From Amoeboaphelidium protococcarum (taxonomy: Eukaryota; Aphelidiomycota; Aphelidea), in assembly GCA_023515745.1 (NCBI GenBank), contig JALECJ010000004.1, positions 186,001-250,000 of the forward strand: DNA of 64,000 nt, given 5' to 3'. Positions 23,152 through 37,775 of this stretch are shown piece after piece. The position numbers and the translations under genes were made by a program. Each line of letters begins with the position of its first letter. Position 1 is the stretch's first letter. The notes beneath the pieces were generated by a model, which worked only from the letters and a program-made list of their open reading frames with translations, made no database searches and had not been told where the DNA came from.

Positions 23152-26100
23152 TCAATTTGTTGATTTCAATAGACCAAACAATCCCTTCTTCTTCCCACTT
23201 CCCGATTTAGATTCTCCCTTCTTGGATGATTTACTACTCATCTGACTGCCTTGCCTTTGGTGTGAAGACTGCTGCTTCTACGCCTGATCAGCAGTGTCTT
23301 CCGCAGGCGCACTTCCTTGGTCTAAGAGGATATTCAGAGCTTGTTACACATTGCCATTAGCGGCAGCTAGAGCTGTAGCGGCCTACTCTTCAGAAAATCC
23401 CATGCTGGTGACTTCTGATACTTTAGACGCGTCTGGTGATGATTTGCTATCTACAGCTTTTTCACCTGCATCACGATCACCACTTTCATCATTAGCCACA
23501 GCATCAAAGAATGAAGTGTCGGCAATGATCTCTGCAGAAGGTTGACTTTAGGCAGATACGACATTACTCACCTTATCAGTTGGATTCTTGACTGAAGGAG
23601 AGCTTGTGATAGACGCTGCTCCACCAGAAGACTGAAATGGATTATCTGCCAGATTATTAGCTGTAAACAGCGAGTTGAAATCATCCGTCTGATCAAAATT
23701 AGAGGCAGGTGCAGGGACTTTTGTAGAAGCTGTCGGAGACACAAATGGATTCTCAGCGGCTTGACTGAAGAAATCATCACCAAATGGATCCGGACTAGAT
23801 GAATCAGTAGCAGGTTTCTTCGAATTACTAGGCGATTGCTATTAAGTAGCCGTACTAGCTGGCTACTACGGTTAACTGACCACTCCAAAGAAATCCAAAC
23901 CATCATCCATCTATTTTTGAGGGGATGATGTTTATAGTACTTGGGCAAAAGGCGAATTATCAGCCTCAAAATCATCTTAATCGGATTAAACAACCACTCC
24001 AGCTCCTCCATCCTGACCAAGAGATGCAAATTCCTTTTCAAATTCATCGAATGGATTCGGTTCCTTCTACTACTATTATTACTGCTGATCGACAGTTTAA
24101 GACTCTTTGGCGTGCTCACTTTCATGCTTCTTGGCAAAATCCTTTTCAAAGTCATCGATGGAAGGGAATTTCTTATCAAAACTGCTCAATTCACCACTTT
24201 TCACGGGTTGCTAAACATTTTCAGGTGGAGATGCGACTTAAGTAGATGGCAATTACTTCTCCAGCTGCTAACCAATATCCGCCTTTTATTGTTCCTAAGG
24301 CGACGTAGCAGCAGCTTTAAAAAAGTCATCATCAAATGCATCACTTGGACTATCATAATTACTAGTGCCTGAACTTGAAGCAATGACTACTTACTTAGCA
24401 GCCTACTGCTACTATTTAACAGGCATCGGCTGTGTAGAACCAAAGCCAAGATCAGAAAAGAAATCCTATTCAGCCACGGCTGACTTGGTAATATCATTCT
24501 TTGATGAGGGCTATAACTGCACAGAGGTTGATGACAAGCGTCGCGTACCAGAATCAGTGACCGGAGATGTGAATAGAGATGTTTACGCTGCAGGCTCAGT
24601 CTTTACAGATTTGATGCTTCTGTTATCCCAATTCAAACTTGTAAATTCTGGCTACTTTGCATTTTACATATCTTTCAGATTCTGCTCCAGCTGGACCTTT
24701 TAATTACGCATATTATCCACATTATTAGAAAGATTCTAAATCTCAGCCTACTAATTCTAACGCTCCAACTAAATTGATGCAATCTATTACTGGATTTGGG
24801 CAATCGACTACTCCGTCTATTACTTTTCTTCTACCAAGCGCATAGCCTAAGTCCTATCAGCGTTAAACTATAGTAGCAAAGCTTCCTTCTCCTGTTAAAT
24901 ACTCTGGTATTGTTAATTCAACATTTACAAGTCTTAGTTCTACTTCTCTATCCACTATCTTCCTTCGATTGACTTTTACTAGATCTATTCCAGCTCTCCA
25001 GATTCTTGAGGTATTCTTCGACTCAATTCTTCAATCTATTACTGAGTCGCTGCAAACTTAGAAGACATTTCCCTGACATTATTCACCTCTTAATCTCGCT
25101 GCTGCTTTATTAACATCACTTTCTATTCAAGCTCCTTCTTTTAAGAATCTAATCCACCCAGATCTTATTACAGCTTCTACTGTTTCGCTTTCAATTCAGC
25201 CACCTCATTGTTCAGCATTTAAGAATTATTCTAAAGACTGGCAATTTCATCAGTTCTCTATTGAACATTTTTCTACAACCTGTCAACGCTCTGCGCCATC
25301 GCTTAACTATTCTACATATTTCTATCTAATGTTGAGCTGTTATAATTACCGCCATACATGCTACCACCAGTCATTTGCGGCTGGATAGGCTGGTGAGGGA
25401 CAGAGAAAATAGATTAGCGCTTAGAATCCATATCTCCCGCCGCACCAAACTGATTAGATAAATTACTCATGCCTTGAGACGGAGACGTGTGCATACTAGT
25501 ATAACTCTGATTATAAGAGGGTGAAGTATTAGATTACTGCGACATCATAGATGATTATTACTGCCCAGATGAAGTAACTTTCATTAAAAGACTCTGAGGA
25601 ATCTATTAAGGCAATGTAGATCCTTATAAAACGCTCTTTATCAGAGACATTCCAATTATGAACTAAGCTTTACTGATTCTACCAGGAGTAGTGGGTAGCA
25701 GTGATGAGGTTGTCAACAACTTCCAGACTTGTGACAGAATATCCTAACCAAGATTAGACTTCATATAACATTAAGCACACTCCTAGTTGGAGATAGAGCC
25801 GGATTGCATAGTGTCGATACTGTTAAACACTGTTGTAAACTATTAAAGATCAGCATCAGACAGTTGAAATGGCCCAACATTGGATTAAGACTATTACTGA
25901 TTACTCATTCCCATGGACAGTGAGCCATCTGTATTAGAAGGCTGATAATAAGAATTCACAGAGCTACCAGTCTTTTACACAGGGACTACATAGTTTCAAA
26001 ATAAAATTATTCAAACCAGTTCAATAATGATTAAAAGCCATAGACTTACTGAATTGCTAAGAGGTTTAACCAGGCGAACGTTGTTACATTTATTGCGCTT

Positions 26101-26361
26101 TTACAGCCTTCATCACTTGAACGAACCCATTAAAATCCAGCTATTTTTTCAGCATAACATCAACAGAGTTCCAAATCTATATGAAATAAAGTCAATGATT
26201 ATATCTAGAAAAAATATAATAATACAATGTCGTACCTTGATAAGAACATCTTAAGGAAGTCCACTCTATTAAAGAACTGGATAGGCCTACTGAGCAGTGA
26301 TGACTGGAGCATCTCCAGCATAAGTCTTGTACACCTTTTTCAAACTATCCAGATCATCCAT
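23152..26361 (-). CDS. Eps15/Ede1-like endocytic adaptor (EH domains, coiled coil, UBA)
   Basis: Three exons (26361-26236, 26176-26050, 25985-23152) are separated by introns of 59 nt (26177-26235) and 64 nt (25986-26049, perfect GTAAGT donor, TATGTAG acceptor). The total is 1028 aa. There are two EH domains: residues about 1-80 (IWNSVDVMLKKQLDFNGFVQVM) and about 120-230 (VWKLLTTSSLL...GRISKAQFIIGMSLI). A Ser/Gln-rich linker and a long Gln-rich coiled coil follow. The tail has NPF/DPF-type and acidic DDFF motifs for binding adaptors. A C-terminal UBA domain (VTSMGFSEEQAATAL) closes the protein. EH domains bind NPF peptides and UBA binds ubiquitinated cargo. The set and order match Ede1/Eps15, which start clathrin-coated pits at the plasma membrane. 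Confidence 0.9.
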
Positions 26362-26573
26362 ATTGTTAATGAACAATCCAAAAAAGATGAATACTGCTAA
26401 TAAGACGAGTTGATTAGGACAGTATAGTGTACTGTACTCGAATATAAGGTACTTTAACTGATCACAGAAAGAAAAGAAGGAATTTCTCTGATGAATCTGA
26501 AACGATCAAGCGGTTGCAGCTAAAGATGTTCAAGAAGCAGGTTGAAATTCAATTTAAATCATCGTAATTTACA

Positions 26574-29096
26574 TCAACAACTAGAGTTAGGAGCAGATTA
26601 TTACCTAGAGTAATAATACACGAACGCTTAAACACCACGAGAAGTTATGCTTTTCCTGATGATTCTTTCGGCTTTATACCAGTCTTGGACGTGAATTGAT
26701 TGTCCAAATCGAGGCAAGTGAACAGACGCATTTTGTTGAATCGCAAACGAACAAACCCGTTACAACGCTGTCTTCAGCACGTCGAGATCTATATCAGACA
26801 CCTAGTCATTACGCAATCTTTTCTGAGCAACTACCAGGGCTACATAAATTTATGAATGCTCATCATGGGAGCCGATGGGAATACAATGTACATCGCCAAA
26901 GTGTAAATCTTTCATCTGATAGGCAAGCAAATACTTCTCTTGTATTATTGGCGATAACTATGATAATGACCGGAAAAGACCAAATCGAGACCACCTACCA
27001 GAATCATCCACGCTATGGACAATAACGCAATTGTCATCACCTCTAGGACGGGTAACATCACCGCTCACGTATACAATTTCCTTCTCGTCGCAAAGCTCTG
27101 TGATATCATTTAAGACTTATTAATCAGCTATTCTAAGTGATGTATAGTCGTTATCATCCCACAGCTTTCGCAACTTCTTCTACTTCTTCTCCTCTGCCGC
27201 TATTCTGCGCAAAAGCCTTTCGTTCTCTAATAGTTAATTATAATCACTTTAATCATTGCTACGAAGATCCTGGACGCTGATCTACGCAGCAAGGTCAATG
27301 AGATTCTAAGCGGACATTTTGTGCTCCTCAGAGTAATCTTTACCTTCATACACGTACATACTATCTGGCTACGAAGTAGAATAAGATTACTGTTCATGAT
27401 CCTGCTATGAAGGTCCTCTTTAATGCAACAGATTGTCTATCCAAGTTGATAAATCTTTATGATTAGCAATTTGAGTAGATTATTCATCTGTCATTATCTA
27501 ATCTGCTCCAAACGTGACTATTTCACTCAAATTCAATGACTGTCGTTCAACATCACCAGTACCATCTTTAATCTCATCATCATGATCATCTAATAGCGAT
27601 CGACTCAACTACAACTTCTATTACCCGCGGCGGTAAATAATTTCATCTACAGTGCCATTGCATATCAATTTAATGACAAACACCTCCTTTGACTGTCCTA
27701 TTCTATGAGCACGAGCAGCAGCCTGTAGATCCATTTACGGATTATGATCAATATCGTAGAATATCACAGTATCAGCATTGACTAAATTTAATCCCACACC
27801 ACCAGCTCTAGTACTTAAAAGAAATACAAAGGGACTCTGAGTTTTATAGCGATCCAACACTTGGAATCTATCCTGGCCGCGAACAGATCCATCCAAACGT
27901 TCGTACTCATACTACCGGTAGTCCATATAGTCTTGCAATATGTCCAACATTGAAGTCATTTGACAGAATATTAATACTCGATGTCCATTCAATTTTAGTC
28001 TATCTAATAGTGAATCTAAAGCTAGCAATTTACCAGAAGTATCGACAAGATGTTCACCCAACTCGAAAGGCTCCTTCTCAACTCCATTGAACAAGTACGG
28101 ATGAGACACGCACTTTCTCAGCTGTATCAAAGTATTATTTAGTGATTGAATAGATTTCTGATTGTGCTGATATGCGTGTACAATCAAACTGATATCCTAC
28201 TTCAAGATTGAACGATATAAATCCCGCTGCAAGTCTGACATTCCACATTCTAGAACAACTTCCTGTAATCTTGGTAGAGTTAAAACTTGTCTTTTGGTTC
28301 GTCGCAGCATAACCTTATCCGTTAACAGCTTTAATGAATTCAAATCATCTATATACCATTAAACAAATACCTCTGAATTGACGTGTGACATTAATTGTGG
28401 ATTGAGAAATTTCAACAGAGAATACAACTCCACCAAGTTATTCTGAATCGGAGTACCTGTCAGCAGTAATCGCTATTTAATGTTCAAACTATCGAGCATC
28501 TAAAAAGTCTTTGACTAGTCATTCTTCAATCTTTATGCTTCATCAACACAGAGGAAATCTGATTAGAGTTTGGATAAAACTGAATAGTCTAGCAGAACCA
28601 TCTCATACGATGTAATGATAACTTGTGCGTTCTCTAGATTAGCCATCTATTATGCTCTTTCTTCTTTACTTCCATGATAAGCAATACATGTGAGTTACGG
28701 AGCAAACTAAACCATCTCCTCCATCCAATTACGCAGGACGCTGAGTGGCACAACAATTAAAGATCGCGTAATGATACGTTATGATGTCAACCATTGAATG
28801 TAAGCGATTGACTGTATAGTCTTGCCCAAGCCTTGCTCATCGGCCAGAATGCCATTCAAACCAACTTGACGCAGATTTATAAGCCATTTTACACCATAAA
28901 CTTGGAATTATTTAAGCTGTGGTATGAGAATTTACTCCTTCTCACCTTACTAGACAGAGTCATTTTACTTGAAGAAGTTTAGAATTCTCTACTCAAATTC
29001 ACCTCTTGAGATCTAATTAAAGTCATCCTCAGGCAGTATGGATGCTTCTTACTCGTTATAGTCAGATTCCGCTTCACTAGACACGCTACCTGCCAT
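26574..29096 (-). CDS. ALC1/CHD1L-like SNF2 chromatin remodeler with macro domain
   Basis: One intronless frame gives 840 aa from ATG 29094-29096 to TGA 26574-26576. The SNF2 ATPase begins near residue 60. Its P-loop reads ADEQGLGKT where the family has DEMGLGKT, and its Walker B box reads DEAQRLKN instead of DEAHRLKN; that Gln is a TAA codon. The helicase C lobe has [15 protein letters not shown] and [18 protein letters not shown], nearly diagnostic for ALC1. The C-terminal macro domain shows [26 protein letters not shown] and FVYYYSR. ALC1 slides nucleosomes after its macro domain binds poly(ADP-ribose) at damaged chromatin. The two substitutions are unusual but conservative enough that activity may persist. 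Confidence 0.93.
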
Positions 29097-29235
29097 AGTT
29101 GATGGAGATAGTTGTGACTCTTCCTGAAACTTAAAAGAAGAGAGAGAAAGCATTGGGAGAGAACAGTTAGAAGGAACGATGTGCTCATAATTAAAAAATG
29201 GAAGGTATGACAATAAAAGTCTTTTTTAATTATAT

Positions 29236-29589
29236 TCAGTGATGATGATCATGTTCCCGCTCGAAGCGAAGTCCACAGTAGCGACATTTATTAACGCCCT
29301 TGTCCAGGTTGATGTACACCTTCTAATGACCGAGACCGCTGTGTCCACCATCACACGCCACAACTCTACTCTTACTCTTAATGATCGGCTACTTGGCAAT
29401 ATATTCCATGGCAGATGGCGGTCTAGGCTAAGCGGAGATATCAATCTGTTCAAATCGAGGATTAGAACCGAGAACCTGCTACAGAGATCTACTGTGCGGT
29501 TGTGTTGCGTTGGCCACTCTCTATCCACTAGTGTTCATCATCGTCTACTTTGTCAAATCAGACTTCATCCTCATCGCTAATCTCTACAT
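29236..29589 (-). CDS. NDUFS6: Complex I subunit NDUFS6 (13 kDa, zinc-binding)
   Basis: The product is 117 aa. The N-terminus MQRLAMRMKSDLTKQT is basic and amphipathic, a plausible mitochondrial presequence; the start chosen is the first in-frame ATG (29587-29589). The C-terminal half is the zf-CHCC domain: KSRVVACDGGHSGLGHQKVY, NLDKGVNKCRYCGLRFE and a HHH tail. The Cys/His set binds Zn2+ in the N-module arm. Its presence shows a proton-pumping complex I and hence an aerobic mitochondrion. It is divergent from ENY2 with about 300 bp between starts. Confidence 0.95.
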
Positions 29590-29887
29590 GACTTGCCTGA
29601 TACTTATTCTCTATAAAGCTATTTAGAGATTGTCCAATTTAATAAAGCAGTAAAAATTCTTTCAAATTGTATTATAGGTGTCGATCACTACTGAAAATAC
29701 GAATTAGATGAAGGAAAGACTACAGAAAATGGTCTCTCTCTCACTGGCGAAAAGTAAAAAGACTTGCGCAAGCGTGAACAATTCGTCGCGTTGAACAAGA
29801 AGAGCAACAATAACTACTTGCACATTTTGAATCTCCAAATTTGAAAAGTTTTGATAGTTGCAGAATATAGAGGCAACTTTCCCAATA

Positions 29888-30199
29888 ATGGCCACTAGCT
29901 AAGAGTAGAACGAGTTGAGGAACAAGATTAATTAGAAATTAATTGAATCAGGGGAGAAGGATAAACTTAGAGAGTACCTGCGTCAACGTCTATCAGAGTG
30001 TGGATGGAAGGATGGATTGAAGCAGTACTGTCGGGACATTGTAAAGAGTAAGACGCAGTAGAACCCCCAGAATCCAGATGTCACTGTAGAAGATTTGGTA
30101 GCTGAAATATCTCCATACGCCCGTAGTTCTGTACCAAATGAGGTGAAGGCTGAACTGGTAAAGTTGATTGAAGAATTTGTTTCCAACAATCAGTAGTGA
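29888..30199 (+). CDS. ENY2: ENY2/Sus1, SAGA DUB and TREX-2 subunit
   Basis: The product is 103 aa, the usual length of the family (about 100), from ATG 29888 to TGA 30197-30199. Five short helices wrap partner proteins. Visible motifs are KLIESGEKDKLREYLRQRL, then ECGWKDGLKQYCRDI, VTVEDLVAEISPYARSSVPNEVKAEL and LVKLIEEFV, all typical of Sus1/ENY2. It belongs to the SAGA deubiquitinase module and to the TREX-2 complex that ties transcription to mRNA export. It has five recoded stop codons. It converges on a small unknown gene 132 bp downstream. Confidence 0.94.
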
Positions 30200-30331
30200 T
30201 ACTGGACATGTGCAACCTTTTGCCCGTAAATGATGTAGTAAATAAGATTTGAGAAAAGCCATAATATAAAAGAATTAATTGTTAATAATAATGATAATGT
30301 GGCATAATTTTTATTATTCATAGAGTCAAAT

Positions 30332-30529
30332 TCAATTTTAAGCCTGAGCAGCATTAGAGTCACTGAATAACCATTTGCTCTCCTTGCTTCCATCCTTGTT
30401 GTTCACAGTGTACTTGGCAGCAGATTCCTTATGGGAACGACGCATAGCCTGCACCTTGAACTCTTCCTTCAACACAGATCTCAACGCGCTTGCAGCCTAA
30501 AGGGAAGTCTTTAAGAATGTGACAGTCAT
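30332..30529 (-). CDS. small basic protein, unrecognised
   Basis: A 65-aa frame runs from ATG 30527-30529 to TGA 30332-30334. It begins MTVTFLKTSLQAASALRSVL, rich in hydrophobic, Ser and Arg residues and lacking acidic ones, so a mitochondrial presequence is possible. A charged middle (KEEFKVQAMRRSHKE) and a short hydrophilic tail follow. Codon use resembles its neighbours, and the frame fills the gap between convergent ENY2 and divergent DAD1, supporting a real gene. I cannot assign a family. Confidence 0.55.
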
Positions 30530-30795
30530 ACTTTCCAATGTATTTAAATCAACAATTATTATGTGAAATGTAATGCTCAAATTAAAATATAATTTTACCA
30601 ACAAGCACAAAATAGTCTATACTTGAGAATGAAAAGTGGAAAGGGCGCGCAGACTAACGAGAAAACTGGGGAAACTACCGGTAAAGAAATAATTTAACCA
30701 GCGAGAATAGAGAAGAGTGTTTTCTCGCGTCCTGTTCCACTAGAAAAGTCAATAGTTATCAGAACGCACTGTAAATAAACTACACTTACTTATAA

Positions 30796-31206
30796 ATGGC
30801 TCAGAATCAGGCTGTAACTTAGATCAAAGGCGCAAGTGCCTCATTGTGGTCCTCATACGTCAAGAGTACAACTCTGAAGACTAGAATGATTGACGCTTAC
30901 TTGGCCACGGTTATGGCTCACGGTGTGTTGATTTTTGTATATGGGCTGCTGACCTCTGCTTATCCGTACAACTCATTTCTGGCTGCTTTTGGATGTTCTG
31001 TTGGACAGTTTGTATTCACTGTGAATCTGAGAATGAAAACTTAGAGTCAGAACGTCGCACAGCTTGACTCTTCCTCTGAGCCAGTTAATAAAAAGGTTTC
31101 ATCTGCGCGACTGTATGGACTTCCTGCTGATGAAATTATACCGTTTGCCGAGTTCATCTCATGCCATCTCCTTCTGTACATATTCGTGGTAAATTTCCTA
31201 GGCTGA
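30796..31206 (+). CDS. DAD1: DAD1/OST2, oligosaccharyltransferase subunit
   Basis: The product is 136 aa with three membrane helices: YLATVMAHGVLIFVYGLL, AAFGCSVGQFVFTVNLRM and the C-terminal SCHLLLYIFVVNFLG. The motifs RMIDAYLATV, PYNSFLAAFG and a terminal NFLG match DAD1 (human: LLDAYLLYIL, PFNSFLSGF, NFVG). It is part of the ER-membrane complex that transfers the Glc3Man9GlcNAc2 glycan to Asn-X-Ser/Thr. It carries a 25-residue insertion (Ser/Glu/Lys-rich) between helices 2 and 3 compared with human DAD1. Confidence 0.95.
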
Positions 31207-31316
31207 ATTGTTACTGCGCTAAAAATAAAATTATTAAAACTTAAGTAAACAGCAATTTTATTTAACACGCGACATTAGATATTTACTTTACCCTTCCCAA
31301 TGGACAGAGACTCAAA

Positions 31317-31646
31317 TCACTCCGCTTTGACAATCAAAATCACGCCATCCCCTCGTACGAATAGCTTGCTCAAGAATCTGTCTTTTGGCTTCTTATTATC
31401 ACCCTGTCCTTCAGTCCAGATTTCCTTCACATTTTCCATAATCATGTTGAAATGCCTGTCGAAAGCCTTGACGCGTCCCACCAATTTCTTGCCGTGTCGC
31501 ATCGCTACTAGAATTTGATCGTGGTGTTTACATGCATCAGTCAGTAATGACATTGGGCCAGTTAATAAGGATTCCTCCTCCGCATCCTCAATTTCCTGAA
31601 CAGTCATCTCGGACTTGTAGCGCTTAGTTGGTCGTTCATCTGCCAT
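31317..31646 (-). CDS. SNRPD2: Small nuclear ribonucleoprotein SmD2
   Basis: The product is 109 aa. The Sm1 motif is HHDQILVAMRHGKKLVGRVKAFDRHFNMIMENVKE and the Sm2 motif is KLFVRGDGVILIV; a hydrophilic TGPMSLLTDACK segment precedes them, as in SmD2. It joins SmD1, D3, B, E, F and G in the ring around the U1, U2, U4 and U5 snRNAs, consistent with the spliceosomal introns seen here. It is convergent with DAD1 and divergent from the P-type ATPase. Confidence 0.97.
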   Translation of the reverse strand: MADERPTKRYKSEMTVQEIEDAEEESLLTGPMSLLTDACKHHDQILVAMRHGKKLVGRVKAFDRHFNMIMENVKEIWTEGQGDNKKPKDRFLSKLFVRGDGVILIVKAE

Positions 31647-32386
31647 ATTTTATTTAAAAGTGTCTCGCTGCTGATTGTTATGCGTTTTGAGATGAGAAAA
31701 TAGAGTTTAAGTATATACAGTAGGAAAGGAAGGGACGTAGAAATATACTCCGATATTCTACTCATTCATGATCCCAAACTCTTTCAAAACTTTCACTTTA
31801 TTAGAAAAAATCTGAAAGTAATAAACCTGTACTGGTATATTATTTTTAGGAGATGTACAGATATTGGACCAAAGCGAATCACTTGGTGGATTTAAATTAA
31901 AAATCACACGCATTGTCTTACCCCACTCTGAGGATCAATCAAAGAAATCCGAAGCGCTAATACAGTACAGTAACACTGGTCAAATTTTAGAATAATGACA
32001 GCGATAATTATCGGTCCTTGTTTAAAGTCAATGTTACATCTCGCAGCAAATGCTCAGACGACCTGTACGGCCACCCCGCGCGTCACTTGTCCCCATCCGA
32101 GAATATCAAAATTTGATCTCATAAATCCCTCAAACCGGGTAATAATAATGGAGTAAACAATGCTTAAACAAATGAAGTGATGATGCAAACAAATCGATTA
32201 ACCAGATCGTGAAACTTGCTGAATCTCCATGTCAACCTCATCCATTTTAATTGTTTGTCACCTGCAATAATCCGTACTTTATTGCCACCATACGCCGGAT
32301 CTTTATCACATTAATTAGTATCTCTCTAACTGTAACATATTGTGGTCAACACTTAACTGAAAGAACTATCTGGATCTAAAACTGAG
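31647..32386. promoter_or_regulatory. divergent intergenic region, SmD2 / ENA ATPase
   Basis: 740 bp between two divergent starts. AT-rich with one GC-richer patch at about 32060-32100. No coding sequence or recognisable motif. A large promoter region would suit a salt-regulated ATPase, but that is only inference. Confidence 0.4.
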
Positions 32387-35530
<3,144 letters not shown>

Positions 35531-35687
35531 TATATTGAATTATGTAGTATGTACGAAGTTAGTACTTTTAACATCGCATCATTTACATCCAGGCTGTATC
35601 TGTACTATTTACACTCTATATCGTCAAAGTTAGCATGTTTTTAAAGTAATACAGTAAAATAAAGAATGCAATATCTAAGCTTTTTAT

Positions 35688-37367
35688 TCAATCAGATAAT
35701 CTTTTCAAAATATCTTTACATAGATACTCTGGATTTTGAACGATAAGTTGGTGCCCGCAATCAGGAACAACCACAACATCACTTCCATCATGAAACAACT
35801 TCTTGGACTCATCGCGACTCCTGCGTGATAGTTCAATCATACGACTTGGAGTACTCTTATCCATGAAATCAAACTGGCCAAAGTAGAATACGATCGGAAT
35901 CTGATGCTACTACGATACGAGATTGAGGAGTGAGTTCTGAAAAGCTTCCACTGGTAGAGGCACGGCAGGCTCTCCGTACTTAATCGGGTCAGCTTTGTAC
36001 ATGGGAGACATTGTAAGAACTCGCTTTGCCCAACCACCAGGAAATAGCAGGCGACTAAGAGCAAACTCGCCACTACCCTCAAGTGAAGACATTCCATGAA
36101 TGTACTTTATCAAATCTTCCATTTCTCCTTTACTCAATCTCGCTGGATCATCATATTACATTGTCTCAAGATTGGTAGTTGAAGATTATGACAACTAATC
36201 ACTAGAACTACCATCTTCCCCTTTGATGGCATTAGTATCGACATTGGTACTAAAACGATTATGCACATAGCCACGCACCAGTCTCTCGCCAAACAAGGAG
36301 CCTCCCATTCGGACAACAGACTGCGGAGTCAAATTCCAGTCCCACAACGTTATCACAGTTTTAATCACGGAACGTCGAGTAAACGAAAAACTATCAATCT
36401 ACTTGCTAAAATCCAATCTTGCATTCATTCCAGCAGGACTGATCAGGAGCAACTTCTCTACATGCTGCGGGTACTAACTAGCATAACAGCTCACGAGATA
36501 TCCACCGAGCGAGTGACCTCCCAGAACCATCTTATCAATGCCCATAGATACGCGCCATTTCTCCATTGAGTCAACAAAATACTTCTCCACCTTCTGAACA
36601 TCGTCCATATCAAAGTCTCGCAGATTCTCATCTAAATCCTATTCAACACTGTTCTGAACTTCCGATTTACTTTTGCAAACTTTAGGAGGAAGTGCCACAC
36701 GACTAGATAAACCCATTCCGAGAAGATCAAAACTGTATACTTTGTAATTATCAGGTGCAAAAGACAGATACGGAAACATGCGGTAATACATTCCTAGGCC
36801 AGATCCATAACCGTGAGTTAATACTAAGTGCTTCTTTTAATCGTCTTGATGCGAGTTGTATTTTTTGTTCTCCATCACAAAAGTATTAATCTTGACATCA
36901 TTGCCAATATCAACCAATTCCGTCCACGCCTAAACATCAGGATTATATTTGTACCGCGGTGATTAAACCTGATTATTGCTGCCATTGCTTCCATCAGCTG
37001 AAACATTCACATCAAACTAGTCACCATCAACTGACTTCTCGCCCTTGTAGAACCCAAGAGAATTTCGCAAGAGATTGATTTCCGCATCTTTGGCTCTTTT
37101 AAACAGTTCCACGCGATATGAATTAGTATAAGGTACGTATGACGTAACTGATGAATAAGCTCTCCCAATCAGATTCCAAACGCCTCCCAGCACGGTCGAA
37201 GATGAAGATGATGAAGCGGAAACAGCGGCAGCAGCAGAAGATTGTCTAATCATTGCAGGAGGCATATCAACTTCCCCACTCTCAATATGCAATTAATCAG
37301 CCTCGATTCCCACCTATTGATTCTATTTAATATCACCACTACTTTAAGAGTGAACAGCAGAGTCCAT
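35688..37367 (-). CDS. alpha/beta hydrolase, ABHD4/5 (CGI-58)-like
   Basis: The product is 559 aa. The N-terminal ~150 residues are Ser/Ala-rich and probably disordered. The hydrolase fold shows the oxyanion-side LTHGYGSGLGM (about residue 180), a nucleophile elbow GGHSLGGYLVS with Ser (about 286), an LLLISPAGM strand, and a C-terminal FGQFDFMD plus CGHQL with the catalytic His (about 540). In metazoan ABHD5 the nucleophile Ser is lost; here it is present, so the enzyme is probably an active lipid acyl hydrolase or lysophospholipid acyltransferase like ABHD4 or the fungal Cld1/Ict1 group. Substrate is not readable. It converges with the ATPase gene. Confidence 0.85.
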
Positions 37368-37775
37368 TCGTACAATCAGAATAAATCTAACTATAGGCTC
37401 TAACAATTAATGATGACGAGATCTGCGAAAAGAAGAGAAAGAAGAAGAGATGAGAATCGGAGAGCGAGCGAGCAAGAAAGCTTATTGGTAAGCGACGATC
37501 AGTCAGTGATGACACGAAATGAGACGACGATATAAGATCGGCCATTGGATTTTTGTTTCCGACGGTGATCTCTCAGTCAGTCTGTCATTTGATCGGCAAG
37601 TCTTTCTTTCTTGCCATCGTTTTCATTCGGACCTTGTCGCGCTAATAAATACATTCAAACCTGCCTTCTCTGTGTTCGTTCTTCTTTTCTTCTGCAGCAA
37701 TAAACAGTTACTGTCCAGTGTATTTGATCATACAGTGGAATTTAAACAGCCCATCAAATCAGTCATAATTAAGGA
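37368..37775. other. divergent intergenic region
   Basis: 408 bp between the hydrolase and the phosphoesterase, which start in opposite directions. It includes a GA-rich patch at 37425-37480. No gene found. Confidence 0.4.
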
